From NCBI RefSeq assembly GCF_036669915.1, contig NC_089312.1, forward strand, positions 30,351,830 through 30,415,829: DNA of 64,000 bases. The letters run 5' to 3'. Source of the DNA: Pocillopora verrucosa (lineage: Eukaryota; Cnidaria; Anthozoa; Scleractinia; Pocilloporidae). The notes beneath the pieces were generated by a model that was not told the DNA's origin, did no database searches, and saw nothing but the letters and a program-made list of their open reading frames with translations. Below, piece after piece: positions 1-13,092 of this stretch (positions within the stretch are counted from its first letter, which is position 1; each line of letters opens with the position of its first letter). The position numbers and the translations under genes are program-made.

Positions 1-542
1 GTAGAGGACGACTTAAAGGTAAGTGTGTCTTGTAGTATCTTCATGTTAGCTTGTTGTTATCTTTCTGTATCGTGGTAGCTTTCATTTTAGTTGTTGCTTT
101 TTGTCTGAAAAATCGGTGTGACATGTCCAACATTATCCAACAGTGTGGTGTATGTATGCAGAGAAGGCGTGAAAAGATAATAATGTTGTAAAAGCTTCCA
201 CTGTGTCGCGACTTAACCAGAAGATTTTTTAGACCTGAGGTAGTGTTACCGTGAGCGAATGCCATGACCACATCCAGGTGTTAAAAAATTCCTCATGGCT
301 GACCACACAATTTACTGAGGTGTCTTCCATTAACTTCTCCCCTCTCTTCCCCTACCCCTTCATGCGCAGTCAATTTACTTTTGTCTGCTGCAGTGGCAGA
401 TTTTTGACAGCTTTCGTGGCTAATCACTTGACCTTATTTCCGATAGCAACTAGCGGACCTGAAAGCGGACAACCAAAGGCTGAAAGACGAGAACGGTGCC
501 TTAATCCGTGTTATAAGCAAGTTATCACGACCTCCCACTTGA
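1..542 (+). CDS. 3' end of a Par-4/PAWR-like gene (partial, first paralog)
   Basis: Two terminal coding exons are visible: 1-18 (reads VEDDLK, then a GTAAGT donor) and 447-542 (preceded by a TTTCCGATAG acceptor, ending in TGA at 540-542). The last exon encodes 31 residues containing [20 protein letters not shown], a leucine-zipper/coiled-coil end. It matches the end of the complete PAWR-like protein at 7410-13092 (LRTENARLKDENSSLLRVIS), and both genes have the same phase-0 junction before this exon. Par-4 proteins are pro-apoptotic regulators that bind partners such as WT1 and atypical PKC through this C-terminal zipper. The rest of the gene lies left of the window, so the SAC core cannot be checked. 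Assignment rests on the zipper similarity and on the neighbouring full copy. Confidence 0.7.
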
Positions 543-1184
543 CCGGCAACCATGGTGTTAGTAAGGCAAACTAGAGACATTTAGAACTTGATAATGCCGA
601 TATGTGATAACCCCTCTTTCCTGGTCTTAAACTGTACCTATTTATTCAGTACGAGACCACAACTTAGATGTTCTTTAATTATGCTAGGAAGGAGGGGTGG
701 CAGGGGAAGGTCGGATTTTGATAAAAGCCTTCCCTTCCCCGCCAGCCTATAGTACAATAATGAGGACTTGGTTGGGTTCGTTTTTTCCCTTGTTGTAATG
801 TAGGTATGTGTATGTTTTGTAATTGGACGTGAGTCAGTAATAGAGATAACGGAGATCAGTTGCAACGTTGTACACAAAAGTAAGCAAAGGAAGATTAAAT
901 ACGATTTTACAATTGAATAATTTGTGAACTTCCCTCAAAAAGCCCATGTTCTGCTTATTTCTAATGCAGTTTTCTATAAGTGTATATTCTAGTTAAACGG
1001 CCGAAGTGCTTTTCATTAGTTACGCAGAACTTTTTGTCTGCTAGAAGCTTTTCTATTTTGTTACACTCTTGAGGGTTCAGTGATATTAATAAGAATAACA
1101 AATTAATGATAATCAATCCGATTGCTAAAGGTTCAACTACTGTAGTAAAGTTTAGTTTTGTACGACTTTTTGCATAGACGATTC

Positions 1185-1190
1185 AATAAA
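1185..1190 (+). promoter_or_regulatory. Putative polyadenylation signal AATAAA
   Basis: An AATAAA hexamer about 640 bases past the stop codon of the first PAWR-like gene. It is a plausible 3' end signal for that transcript, but the assignment is by position only. Confidence 0.35.
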
Positions 1191-4100
1191 ACCAAACAGT
1201 GCTTGCTTCTGGTAGGAAGAAAGAAAGAAAAAAAAAATACAAATACGAGCCTTTTCGACTATGTCGCGCGATTCTGTGTTTGATTTAGAGCAAATACAGA
1301 TTAGTCAAGAGACAAGAAGAAGAAAAGACGAATTTAATAGCAGTCAAAAGGAACCTGTTATCTCAAAAAGAAAATGTTTGGCGCCGTCGCAAATATAATT
1401 GTATTGAAATTAACATTTATTATATTGTATCGTTGTTATTGTGCGTATAAATTCCAGTGATCTCAATTAGTTAGGGTTAAGCGTAATTAGAGCTGCTTCA
1501 GTTGCGCAATCGTAGATTTTTGACTCGTCACGCAGCCCGCTTTTCATTTGGATGGGTTGACTGCATGACAGCCAAAGGGGCGGCTGCACAGGAGGGTAGG
1601 GTAGTGTGCTAGTCTGTGATTGGTTTTAGGGCAGTCAGGGAAATAAGAGCAAGTTCGGGCGGAATCCCGTAGCCATAAATTCTTTGTTGCCTGACTTGTA
1701 GCTAGAGTACTAGTTTAATGATCTAGCAACAAGATCCGTGAAGGTTTGTCCGTCCATTTTTTTGGATAAGGCAAGAACGAGTGTTATTTGTCCGACTGAA
1801 TGTATGAAATTTAACTTAATGCGCTTGCTGGAACGAGGTAGAGCCATGATTGTGAATCCACAGGCAACTTCAGGTGTTATTCCTGGAAACTTGCTTCGGC
1901 ATAAGTACTCCGCAATATCAAAGTTTTATCTTTACTTTTCAGATCGGAATGTTGCGCTAAGTTACGGCGGTCAACTCGTTTCGGTAAATCAGGCTTCAAA
2001 TTAATGACTGAGGCGATCCTTCCTTATATGAGTGGAATCCACTTTGTTTCAATTAAGGGTCAGAACTTGGCTTTACCTCCTCAGAGCCTCGAGGGCCTGT
2101 ACGTCTGAACAGGTCACAGTCTCTGTACTTTAGCGCGGCAAGCTTTGTACGACAGTGCTGTACGAGTAGCTCTCTGTCTTTTATTTTACATGATTATGGA
2201 CAAAATAATTAATCTTATTTGATTAGTTGTCCCTTCTTTGTTGGTTCTGTGTTGAATACGAACCCTAACTGCTATAAATATACCAGTCTCTTATAAATCT
2301 TGTTTTGTGTGGCGTGTTAGTTCTGCGTACGTTTGCTCAACTGTGGTGCGTTGGACTATTGCTTCTCCTAGGATTTTGTCCTTAACCACTTTTTCTTTGA
2401 ATATTTTTGGTTGAAATGTAAGGGGTGAGTTTTTGCACCCAGGGATAAAACGACTTCATTGGTGAGTTTGCCATGTGTCGTTAAAATTGGGTGGTGTCGA
2501 ATGAAAGAAACCTTGAAATTAAAAGGGAGTAAGGCAACAGGACCATCTCTACTTAATTTAAGGCATATTCACATTATCGATAACGTGAGGGGGGTCAGCG
2601 AGATCTGAAGCGGTTAGAGCACGAGGGTGCTAAGCATCAGGAATGATTTGCACAGTGATTTATGTGCGAATGCCCTCGTGCATGTTTTCCTTTCATGGTT
2701 GAGTTACTGGTACCGCCAGCGTGTCCAAGTACTTTGATGTCATCAAAGAAAGAAGTTCTTAGACAATTGTCTCGCTTAATCAATCATTCTTTTAACCCTT
2801 TAACCCCCGCGAGTTACCAAGAAATAATTTTTGCCCACAATATCCACACAATTTCAAGAAGACAAGTGATGAGAATAAAGATAAATATCAACTAGGGGAC
2901 AACAAGTTGACCTAATACCAAATTCTCCAAACTAACATCACAAGAACTCTATGGGAGACAGTAAAGAGAATTACTAATGAGACCTTGGGAGTTGAAGGGT
3001 TAACCAATTTATTGATCCAGCAATTAATCTATGGATCGATCGCCTGGGGATAATTGCACCTGACTGATTAAATGACATACCGGTGTCCTACTCACATCAC
3101 CCAGGTTGGTGTGCTTGAGTCAGAATCCGGAGAAGTCAAGACTCGAGAACCACGCGTGGACGGAACTATTCCGCTGTGTTTTTTACCAAGAGACTCTACT
3201 ATCGATGCACATGTATGACAATGTATCACAACGGAGCAGTTGAAGGGTCTGATCCTATTTCTCTGCCAACTTGATATATCAACGGGGCTAGGAAAGCTAA
3301 ATAATTTCAAGACAATCAAAGTAGACAGGGTAGGTGGGTCAAAGGAAATTTGAAATGAAAATATAGGGTTTTAAGCAATACAAACCTATGACCTCGTAAA
3401 GCCTTTTCATCACAGGGACCGGTAGAGGAGCGTGCGGGAAAGAGTGTTATGGGTTTCTTATTGGACTTCCCAGTTTTGAGTCATTTTTAACTTACTTCCA
3501 AAAACAATAAAGTATTGATTTTGTTTACTTCGGCTTGCATGTACCTGGGTGGATACCACATCTAACTCAGTCATGCCATGTCAGGAAGACTTATGGGAAG
3601 TTGTGACGTCACGAATTCATGAGTTGACCCTTTCTCTTGTAATCATGGTGTTACCCTACGTGCGCTGCGACCCTTGTTTTCGAGGTATTATTTTCCATCA
3701 TTATGATTGTTATTAATTCTACCGGTTAGAGAATCGAACTTGAGCCGAAATACTACGTCACTGCCTGTCTTCCCTACGTTGTTGACGCAGGCGGATCGAG
3801 GATTAAATGTCCGAATAAGAAAAGGGGGGAGGAGGTTTTCTTAACATTCAACAGGGGTGTAAAAACTGTTATTGTGGCATATAATAAAATAATATCGAAA
3901 ATACATATCTATTTCGACATTTTGTAAGCGCTTCTATAACTTATTTATCGATGATGGGTAGCCACTTACTGAGAACATAGATTAAAATCTGCGGAACAGA
4001 TTAGAATCAAAGGGGGAAATATAAAACGCAGTTTGTGGTCAGTAAAGTGGGAATTATTGCAGTGGTTAAGCAACCTGGAATGTTAGGTCTAGAGGACTTG

Positions 4101-4882
4101 GTCATGCGCATGTTCCGATAAGGTTTGGCAAAGAAAGTCAACGCAAAAGGGAGTTATTTTGCATATTTTGATTGACCAATTTCCCAATAATTTAGGAACC
4201 TTCCTCAATTTAGATAGAAAGCTTTCCTTTCAGCAGTAAAGTATTCGAGTAGAAACTGAAATAAGTGAAAGAAAAGGAGAGAGAGCTGTTTACAAGTCTT
4301 TCTAATCCATGCCAATTAAACATTTTTCTTCTGGCTTAGTGTGAACTCTTATCTTTCATTTAGAATTTTCATCGTTAGTTGATATTTCCCCTTTGAAAAG
4401 ACGAAAATAGACTTCCTATTTTCGTTCTTCAACCTGAAATTCCGGAACTACCAAGTTTAAGAGGCTTATGTCGACTCAACCAAAAACAGAACATTTCATC
4501 ATTGATATCCCCTTGCGGTTGAGCTAACACTTGGCTAACAGAACCACATATGTAACAGTGACTGAAAGGAAAAAAAGGGAAAAATTTTTTTAAGCTGAAC
4601 CAGAGGATTTTAAACTGTGGCACCTTTAGAGCGAATGATGGCAGTCATTGGAAGGTTAGTAGAAGGGTCAATTATTAATCTCGGTAACATCACTAACCTT
4701 GATGCGTCATTATGGGAAGGTTCGATACAGGCAAGGCCGACAAAAGGTAGAGGATGACGGAGTTTACATGACGTGTAGTTCCATCTCAAGTTAAACACGT
4801 GGAGGAAAATGCGCAAATTAACGTAGGTTGCATTTGTTGGTGTTTTCAGACGCATATCTTCTCAACAGTATTTGTTGATCTA

Positions 4883-4922
4883 GTTATCACCTTCCACGAG
4901 GGCGTCCGTCGAAGGTGATAAC
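4883..4922. repeat. Perfect 12-bp inverted repeat (hairpin)
   Basis: GTTATCACCTTC at 4883-4894 is exactly reverse-complementary to GAAGGTGATAAC at 4911-4922, with a 16-base loop. The motif GTCCGTC occurs in the loop and again just after the right arm. It could be a foldback-element remnant or chance; no coding context is visible. Confidence 0.6.
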
Positions 4923-7409
4923 GTCCGTCTTTCTGTTTTTCCACGGTTATATTTCTGTGATCAGCGAACATTATTTTTTGCGCCCGAAAGTAACTCCACA
5001 AATTTACTCTCGTGGCTATTGACCGTATCTGAGTGTGTTCCTGTCCTAAGAACACAATCGTAGAGTGCACAATATTCTGGAACCAAATTGATGTTGGAAC
5101 TGAACGTCCAAGGGTAACCATATCCTTTATGCCACATAATTTACGTGGATGCATATTTGTCAATTGTTTTAAGGGTTCTCTTGTACAATTTAAAAAAAAA
5201 TGGATTCAAATAATAATAATAATAAAAAGGGTTATGGTTACTTTCATATGTTTTTCAGGAGATAACCATTTGGTATAGAAAGATAGTCAAATGAATTTTA
5301 GTTTTTATTTAAAATTACAGTATAGGAGAAATACGGAATATTTTTACCATTTTAGTGTACGACACCCCTTTTGGACAGGTGTTAATTTCAGAATAGAAAC
5401 TTTTGCAACGAACAACAATTACCTTTTTGTAATTGATGTGATGTCGCAGGGGAAATCGTACTTTCATCCCCAGCCAGTAGCTTGTAAAGGGAGGGGTATA
5501 AGTGGAGAGGGTGGGGGGGGGGGGCGATTCTTAAAGACAAAGAAGACGTCTCAGATATGTTTATGAGTAAATTAAAAGGATGAATGTATAAAATTCTCGT
5601 AGAGGGAGATGCACGGTACGAATCGACTGAATTTGTGTACGAAACGACTAGGTACCAGATGCAGTGCCCTAGTGGTTCGCAGGGGCGCACTCCTCCCTCT
5701 CTTTCTCTCGAAGTTTTAGCTTCGGCCAATGGATAGGACTTGGTCTGAGTCCTCCCTTGTGTCATTGCGCATGCGTTGTTTTTTCCCAAAAGTATCAATG
5801 GGTACCAACAAATTTTCAGAGAAGCTGGACAAAATTCCTGAGGATAACCCGCCCGTCATGGACTTTCACAGCATCCTCATCTTTTTATGCTAAAGAAATC
5901 AGTATGAGCGCTGTCAGTGTATGGGAAGTACGTAGCACGAGCGCAAGACGTACTTTGCTTCTCTGTGAACACGCCTACCAAGCCGAGTACGTACCCTAAT
6001 GTCCGCTTCTTGAACACAGAACGGGGCTGTTCAAGTAAAAAAGTCCCTATTTGAATAATTTCGCTAACACGACCCTGATGAAGAGATTTGAAAAAATCAC
6101 AAGACTGAATATTTTGCCAAAGTTATTTTATCCTGCGCTTTTAATATCGTCGGCACTGATATGTAGTGGACCCCGGCAAATTTTCGCTGGGAAAGGCGGA
6201 GCCACCCTCCCTCTCTCACCCCCCTGTTCCCCCTGCTCCGCCGCCCATGTCATACGGTTATTCTGGAGAAAGAAGAATATCTGACATAGATTCTACCCAA
6301 TAGCAAGCAAAAATAGAACCAGGGGATACCTTTGAAAGGGAGGGGGGGGGGGGCGCTTGCATTGTGACTTTTAATTTTTCTCTCACTGTCGTGATAGGTC
6401 TTCTAATCCAGTACCTCAAAAATATGGGTTGTCGAGTGATTTAACGATCTCTTAAAGGCGTTAGCTTTTATTTCTTGCCATTTGACTGGCATTATCGTCT
6501 AGGTTTCAAGTCCTATTTGCCTGTTGTTTGTCTTCATCTCACCATCCCTGCATCCCACCTTTCACTACGTAGGAGGTGTAAAAACACCCTCCTACAAAGT
6601 ACTTCCTCAGCTTAGATCTCTTGGTATCAGTGCGGTTGAGCTAGCCCACGTAAGATCTGCTTAAAACGTTCTCAATGAAGGTCTTTTACTTGAGAGATGA
6701 TTTTTTCAAGTGTAAATGGAAGATGCACAAAAACAATGCAAGCAGGACAATGTCAGTTTAATTTTATGTGCTAAGTAAACAAAGAGGACGAAATTCAATT
6801 ATGACCATCCCAGCTCACTCGACATGCTTCGTTGACTTCGGATGAGGGCACAAACCATGAAAACTTTGCTTGAAATGACTTGGAAAGTTGTCTGATTGCC
6901 CTTGTCGACTCACTTTCCCTCTCTGTAGTCACGCTACGTGCAGAATGCATAAACGTTTTGAGAATCTCTGGAAGGCATGCATTTTGATTGACGCACATAC
7001 CGATTTAATGTGTTTAATGGTGGGATTTTATTTCAATTCGGTGTCCAATTACATGTTTGGTGTGTCAGTTGGTTAGGTTATATTGTCTCCGCGATCAGCC
7101 AATCACCGCCCGCGGGAGGAATTTGGCTCCGATCGTTGTGCGCATGTCCTGTAGCCCGACTCACAAATTCTGGGTAATGTTCATGCACGTTGGCTGCCTG
7201 GTTGGGTTGTTTTCAAGAATTTCTTGCCCCATTGTAACCCAAATTCCTCCACACAACTTCGCTAAGTTGAACTCGGAAAGTCTGCAGCGTATACTTGAGG
7301 TATTTTTGCGGTGACTAATGACATAACTGGCATCTAGAAGCTGTTTCTTCGCCAAACAACTATCGCAGGAAGTTGAGCTATCGCTTGCAACGCTTCCCTT
7401 GTCATAGTA

Positions 7410-10400
7410 ATGGCGGACGTGTCGGACGAAAGTTATGCCGCTGAAACACACAGGTCTAAATACAAAAAGGATAGAACTGATCGACGAGAACGAAGGGGTA
7501 ATCGTTATGGTGATGTCATAGATGGAAGTATATCTCCTTCGAAGGAAAACAAGAGTCCAGGTTTAGAAGACAACGGGGTTGCCAATGACCTTGCTAATAG
7601 TAGTGCCGATCGAGATACGGGGAGACGAGATAGGGAGAGACGAGAAAGGCGGAAACCCAGAGATGAAGAAGCTAATGTCAGTGTGAACGACGAGGCGTCT
7701 GTTGAAGGTGCAACAGCAGCCAGTGACGAAACAACACCGAAGAAGAGCCTCAAAAAAGACAGAAAGAGCGAAAGTGCAGGGCATAAGAGACAAGCCAAGA
7801 GACATTTGAGGGAAAAAAGAAGGTCAACCGGAGTTGTTATGATGCCTGGTGGAGCCGATGCAGATGTAAGTATCAAGCGAGTTTCACGTTTCTTTCACTC
7901 TTGATACATATTTCAGGCTTTTAAAGTCCAAAAGAATACTTAAATCGAACTGTCGGGGCTGTTTATCGAGTAGTTCTCGTGGTGTGGGGTTTTGGCGTCG
8001 CGAACAATAAACCTTAGAGCTAGGTGTTCATTTATTTCGAATTTTGCTGGCTTCCTTTCACAGTTATATTTCTTCTGTCGATGGTAAAATCATGTACGAT
8101 AAGAAGCGCTTTAGTCTGTCTGGATATCCGAAGTTCGTCATGATGATAAAAGCGTAAAAATCTCTCGTACTTTGGAGTTCATGGCTACTGCAAATTGGCA
8201 TTCTTGTACTACGAATGTGATAAAAAATGTATAATTGTATTTGCGATTCGCCATCGGCAAATCTAAACAATAAATTAAAATCAATCCAGCTCTAGTGCTT
8301 TTTCAAGAAAAGTGGAAATTAATAAGCGCAAGGCAATATAACAGATGTTTACGCAAATTTCGCCTTCATTTCGTTTATTACCATCGTGACAGAGAAGAAC
8401 TCTAGTGATAAAGTTTTACACAGGGTGCATCGATGGACGTTTGTAAACAGTATTTTTTGGGAACTGTAGACTTGAAGCTAATTTCGTAATTTTTCCTTGT
8501 CATTTCAGTCAAGGTAGAGCCTTTTAAAAAATTTCAAGCTTTAAGTATGACAAGTTAATCTTCCAATGCGAAAGCGTAGTTGAATGTTGTAAATGATATT
8601 ACTTAATTTTAGCGAACGGATCTCTATGTGTTTTGCATAAGAAATGCCACTTACATCAGGCTTTGATTAAAATGTAATTGCCATAAAAAAGTCAGTGATT
8701 ATAACTGGACTTTAGTCGTTTCATAGCAATGATGAGTGTCTCATGGTGTCTCACCCTGTCTGAGCACGATTTTCGTTTGTGAACACATGTCGAATTTTAG
8801 TCTGTTTAATTCATGTACGTTTCCGAGAATAACGCGAACGTTTCATCACAATTATATTTTTTAATGTAGCCGATTACTATGGACAAATTATAGTATGTCA
8901 GAAACTTTGTCTCGCTTCCTCTCTCTTTATTTAACTCAATGAGATTAGTACATTGATCTTATAGATGTCCAGTTTCGATACAACTTACTAAGCGTTCAAA
9001 TGTAATACTGTTTATGGACTTCCTTCGTATGTATTTCGTTGCGTCTCTAGCCAGGTAACTTGCTGTAGTCTGGATATATTTTATTTGCACTTTCAGAGCG
9101 AAGGCGACGATGATACGAAGCAAGTAAAAGCAAATACGCAACAGAACGAGCAGGCCAACGATGATGAAGCAATAGAGGTAAGCTTACGTGTATGTTCGTT
9201 TGTGCTGTTCGAACGTTGTGGCGAAAATCCGTTTGTGTTTTTATGCAGTGTTTCAGACATGGTGGCATATACTGTCATGTGTATCTTTGAGGTTTTCAAG
9301 TACTTGCCTTGTTTATACAGAAAAGTTGGTTAAAAAGCTAGGAATGTTACTTTAAATCCTCCTGTCAAATCTGTGTAAACTTCACGGGGATCAAATTTTG
9401 AAATGTCTTCAGTGAAATGCTTAGTATACCTAAATCTGGACATTTTAAAAGCCCTTGAAACTCTCTTTAAATGATAAGGCTGCTTTTCACAAGAGTTATT
9501 TAAGACAACAAAGGCTTGTTTTACAGTAATTTAAAATGTTCGCATTCGAGGATATTGGTTTAAATAAATTATTCGCAACCACTAACACAGAGCTCTTTGC
9601 TTGTAAAATGATTCTAATGGTTGATTACATAGTATGCAGAGGTTGAATTGCATCTGCTGGAAACTTGATAGCAACCAAGTGAGAGTGAAAGATAACAAGG
9701 TTATTTTGCTGTTGCTTTTGAGAATTTAAAGAGACAGTCAAAGTAAAATATCAAATATCTCTTACTAATGAGAGCTGTCAGTTGGTTCTTGGCCCTTAAG
9801 CATGAATGGTGAGGTTTTGGTGTTGTCTGTGTTACATATTCCTGACTTCAGTGGACTGTAGGCTTTCTTTGAGTTGAAGAAGTCTTTTTGTTTTTTAGCA
9901 GAAGTGAAATGGTAATCTAATGATTTTGTTCAGTGTTGATCATCCATTTTCTGTATTATGAAGTTTATCTGTTGTTCCTTTGATGTTGTTGAAAGAGTGG
10001 TAGTAGATTTGTGTGTATGCTTAAACATGTATGCAAAGCTGAACTGTTACTCGCTATGTTTGCTAACTTGTTATTACTGAAAGTGCTACTTTCTCTTGAA
10101 GATGTTTCTTGCTTACGCTAGTTTGCTTTGTGATAAATTTGGTCCATTTTCCTTGAACTGCAAATCTGTTATTTCAATCATCTTGTTGATTTCTTACCAA
10201 CTCCAAAATTTTCAAAAACTTTACTCTTCTTTTCTCAGAGGAGATCTCCAAGGTAATTTATGTCCTTATTTGGAAAACTGTAACAATAATCATATGATTA
10301 TATGTGTAATATTTGTTCCAGTTTATGCAGTATCAGGGCAGTGGATGCATTGATTACATATTTTAGAAGCACTTCCATTCTTAGATAAAAAGATTACGTA

Positions 10401-13092
10401 CACAGAATTATGTCTCATAGTATTTTGTCAAGAGAAATTCCATTATACTTGAGTGGGTGCATCAAAAGAAAGCATAAAATTAAAGTCAGTAATAGATTTA
10501 AGATTATTTAAGCAGATCAAGGTACTGCTAAAGGAGCTAAATGATATTAAGTCACAAAAATGAACATCTAAGACCAAAAACTAACAAAATAAAAGCTGCT
10601 AGACTGAATAAATGAAAAATCTTTGGGCTCTTTCTATTGTTCTGTTGTTATGTCATTAATTTTTCAAGCCATTAGATCATTCTTGTAAATGCAGTAGTTT
10701 TTATCTTTCCTTGGCATAAGACAGTTTGTTGTTATTTTTTTTCTCGCTAGAAAGGTACTTAAGTACCTACTCTTCTTGCCAGACTTTCAGCTTAAAATGG
10801 TTTTCTACCATCTAAATTTTTTATTAGTGTATTGCACAGAGAAAGGGAGGATTCAATCAGGCTGTGTTATTTATCATCCAATATTAGGCAGTTCCTTATA
10901 AATCATAGAAAAGGGAAGTTTTGCCTGTAGTAAAACAGTGGCTTTTACTTCTGTGCTATATTTAGAAAGCTAAGCAAAACAAATAAGAGTTTTTTGTAAA
11001 ACAATATTGCAGAAGATTTTCAGTAGACAGGTCTGTTCTAACTTATGAATTAGGTGCAGTGCACAAGTGATATTTAAATCAGTTTGTTGAGGCACGCAGT
11101 TGTTCAGTTTGGTTGGTACATGTGATATATTGTGATGAGAGTTGTTGCATTGCTCAGTGATGGAATGCATTTCTTTACTTATTAAAAAATGTGTTGAATA
11201 TCCATGTTGGTTTTCAGGAGTTCTGCTTTGGGTTACTGAACTCAGTTGAATGTAAAGTCTGGTTAGGTTTGAACAATATCCTAATAATTTAGCTTACCTG
11301 TAAATGTTGAATATATTGTATTATTCACCAAATTTACTAACAAGTCCTCTCTTTTCCCACTGTAGGATTCTCCCAAAAGTAAAGGGTAAGCTAAATTTTT
11401 TTACCGTTTTGCATCTCTCAAATTTGGCATCAGTTTTTTAAAATGGTGTGTATCTGAAGCTGGTCATTTTATTTTTAAAGGATTAGTGTATTTTAGCTTT
11501 CTGCTTTTGTAGATTCTAGTGCTATATTAAATACATATTTACATACAGTGTGAGGCATTTAATGGCACAATAATTACTGATGATTTGATAAGAATGCTGG
11601 GTGATGCTTCGGCAGAGTAGCAGAGACAGTCTAAGTCAACAGTATTTTTACTGTGCTTGGTATTGGATGACATGATTTGATTTGGGTTCCGTGTAGTTAA
11701 CACCCCAAGTAAAATTAATAATTTAACCCAACTTCAGTGTTTAAAACTTTTTTTCATCAAATTACATTAATGGAAAAAAAATCATGTTTACTTACAAGGA
11801 TAACAAATTATAACTAGAACTATTTCTTTTGTAGATCAAACAAAAGAATAGAGCAAAAAGTTGTAAGTATAAATTTATTCATGTCTGTGTGAAAGCTTAA
11901 AATTATAATCATGATTACAATTCTAAGTTGGCTATTGTGATGGTAGGATTTAGCACCCCTTACCCCTCCTGCAAATTTGTCTTCATTAGAAAGTGCCCCT
12001 ATTCTGATGTAACAGGTAGTGAATTAGCCCCCTCAGTGGTCTTTGTATCATTCTCTCAACTATTATGTCTGCATGAGTGCACATTTCCTTTTAATTGATG
12101 ATGCACCCATGTTAAACTTTTGCAACAATTCCTTGGCAGTTGTTCTCGTCAGGAAGGATAGACAGACAACAAGTCTGTTTCCCAGTCTTCATGATCCTAT
12201 TTAAATAAACATCAAAACTTTTTTTTGCATATTTTGCTGTTTCTCAAAAAAGAAATAATCACCCTGTGTTGATTAAGTGGCCTGTTTCCTGCAAATGTTT
12301 AAACCTTTCAGCAAATGATTGTAGATATGTAAATGTGGTTGTACAGTGCTTATTAATCCTGATATTATTCAGGTTGCGTAATATTTGGTCAAATACCATC
12401 TTGTAAGTGATTCAGGAATTATTTTATTTGTAGCAAAAGGATAGTGAAACCATCCAAACGCAAAAACTGCTTGAAAAGATAGAGGATTATGAAAGTCAGT
12501 TAGAAGACTACAAATCTGAGCTTGATAAAGCAAACAAGGTGAGAAGTTCTTATGACATTACATTGTGAGAACCACAGTAGAAATGTAGAGGGGTTGCCTT
12601 TCATCTTACAAGCTTTATGGAAAACAGTGGGCAGTACATCTCTTTTCTTGCAGAAGTATGATTTTTGAAGAATTAACTTATGTTTGTCTCTTTGTTATGT
12701 AACTGTTCTGTTACGTTTTGAGGCAATTAAGAGGACATGTCTTGTAACAGGTGCAGTTATATGGTGCACTTAGCTTCTCTAGCAAGCAACTCTGTCTTTG
12801 GAATAAGCATACTTTGCTCTTCTGCCCACTGAACTAACAAGTCCCTATTGTACAAACAAGTTTGAAAAAACAGAAATGTGCAGCAAATCGATCTTGCTAA
12901 CTTGACAAGAAAAGTTACTTACTCTAAGGCCAATATCTAGGTACTATATGCAGGAAATTTAAAATTGTTCTTCTTTCTATTTCATATCAGGAACTGGAAA
13001 CACTACGGACAGAGAATGCTCGCTTGAAGGATGAAAACAGCTCTTTATTACGAGTTATAAGTCAAATATCAGCAATGAAACCAGTGAAGTAG
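7410..13092 (+). CDS. PAWR: Par-4/PAWR-like protein (complete, six exons)
   Basis: Exons 7410-7865, 9097-9177, 11366-11385, 11835-11862, 12434-12538 and 12991-13092 join in frame to give 263 aa; TAG is at 13090-13092. Residues 1-132 are charged and probably disordered (many R, E, D, K). Residues 133-143 read LREKRRSTGVV, which matches the nuclear-localisation and PKA-target core of the Par-4 SAC region; T140 corresponds to the regulatory PKA threonine known in mammals. Residues about 196-263 form a heptad-rich coiled coil ending LRTENARLKDENSSLLRVIS, like the vertebrate leucine zipper. Par-4 promotes apoptosis and scaffolds kinases and WT1. The protein is shorter than vertebrate Par-4 (about 340 aa), with a reduced middle. 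Two exons are microexons of 20 and 28 bp. The ATG chosen is the first in the exon and begins MADVSDES. Confidence 0.8.

Larger units (their letters stand above)
543..7409. other. Intergenic region between the two PAWR-like genes
   Basis: No convincing coding exon is seen on either strand; the open frames are short and resemble no family. It holds the putative poly(A) site at 1185, a perfect 12-bp inverted repeat at 4883-4922, a small hairpin at 6569-6595 and G-runs near 5512 and 6340. The promoter of the second PAWR-like gene should lie near the right edge. Confidence 0.5.

Noticed and set aside
5291-5798. Overlapping open frames on both strands around a G-run
   Set aside because: Low complexity, no domain, no splice context; no evidence for coding.
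7505-7876. Minus-strand open frames opposite the first PAWR-like exon
   Set aside because: They are the mirror of a charge-rich coding exon; the plus-strand reading has the conserved Par-4 core and correct splice donor.
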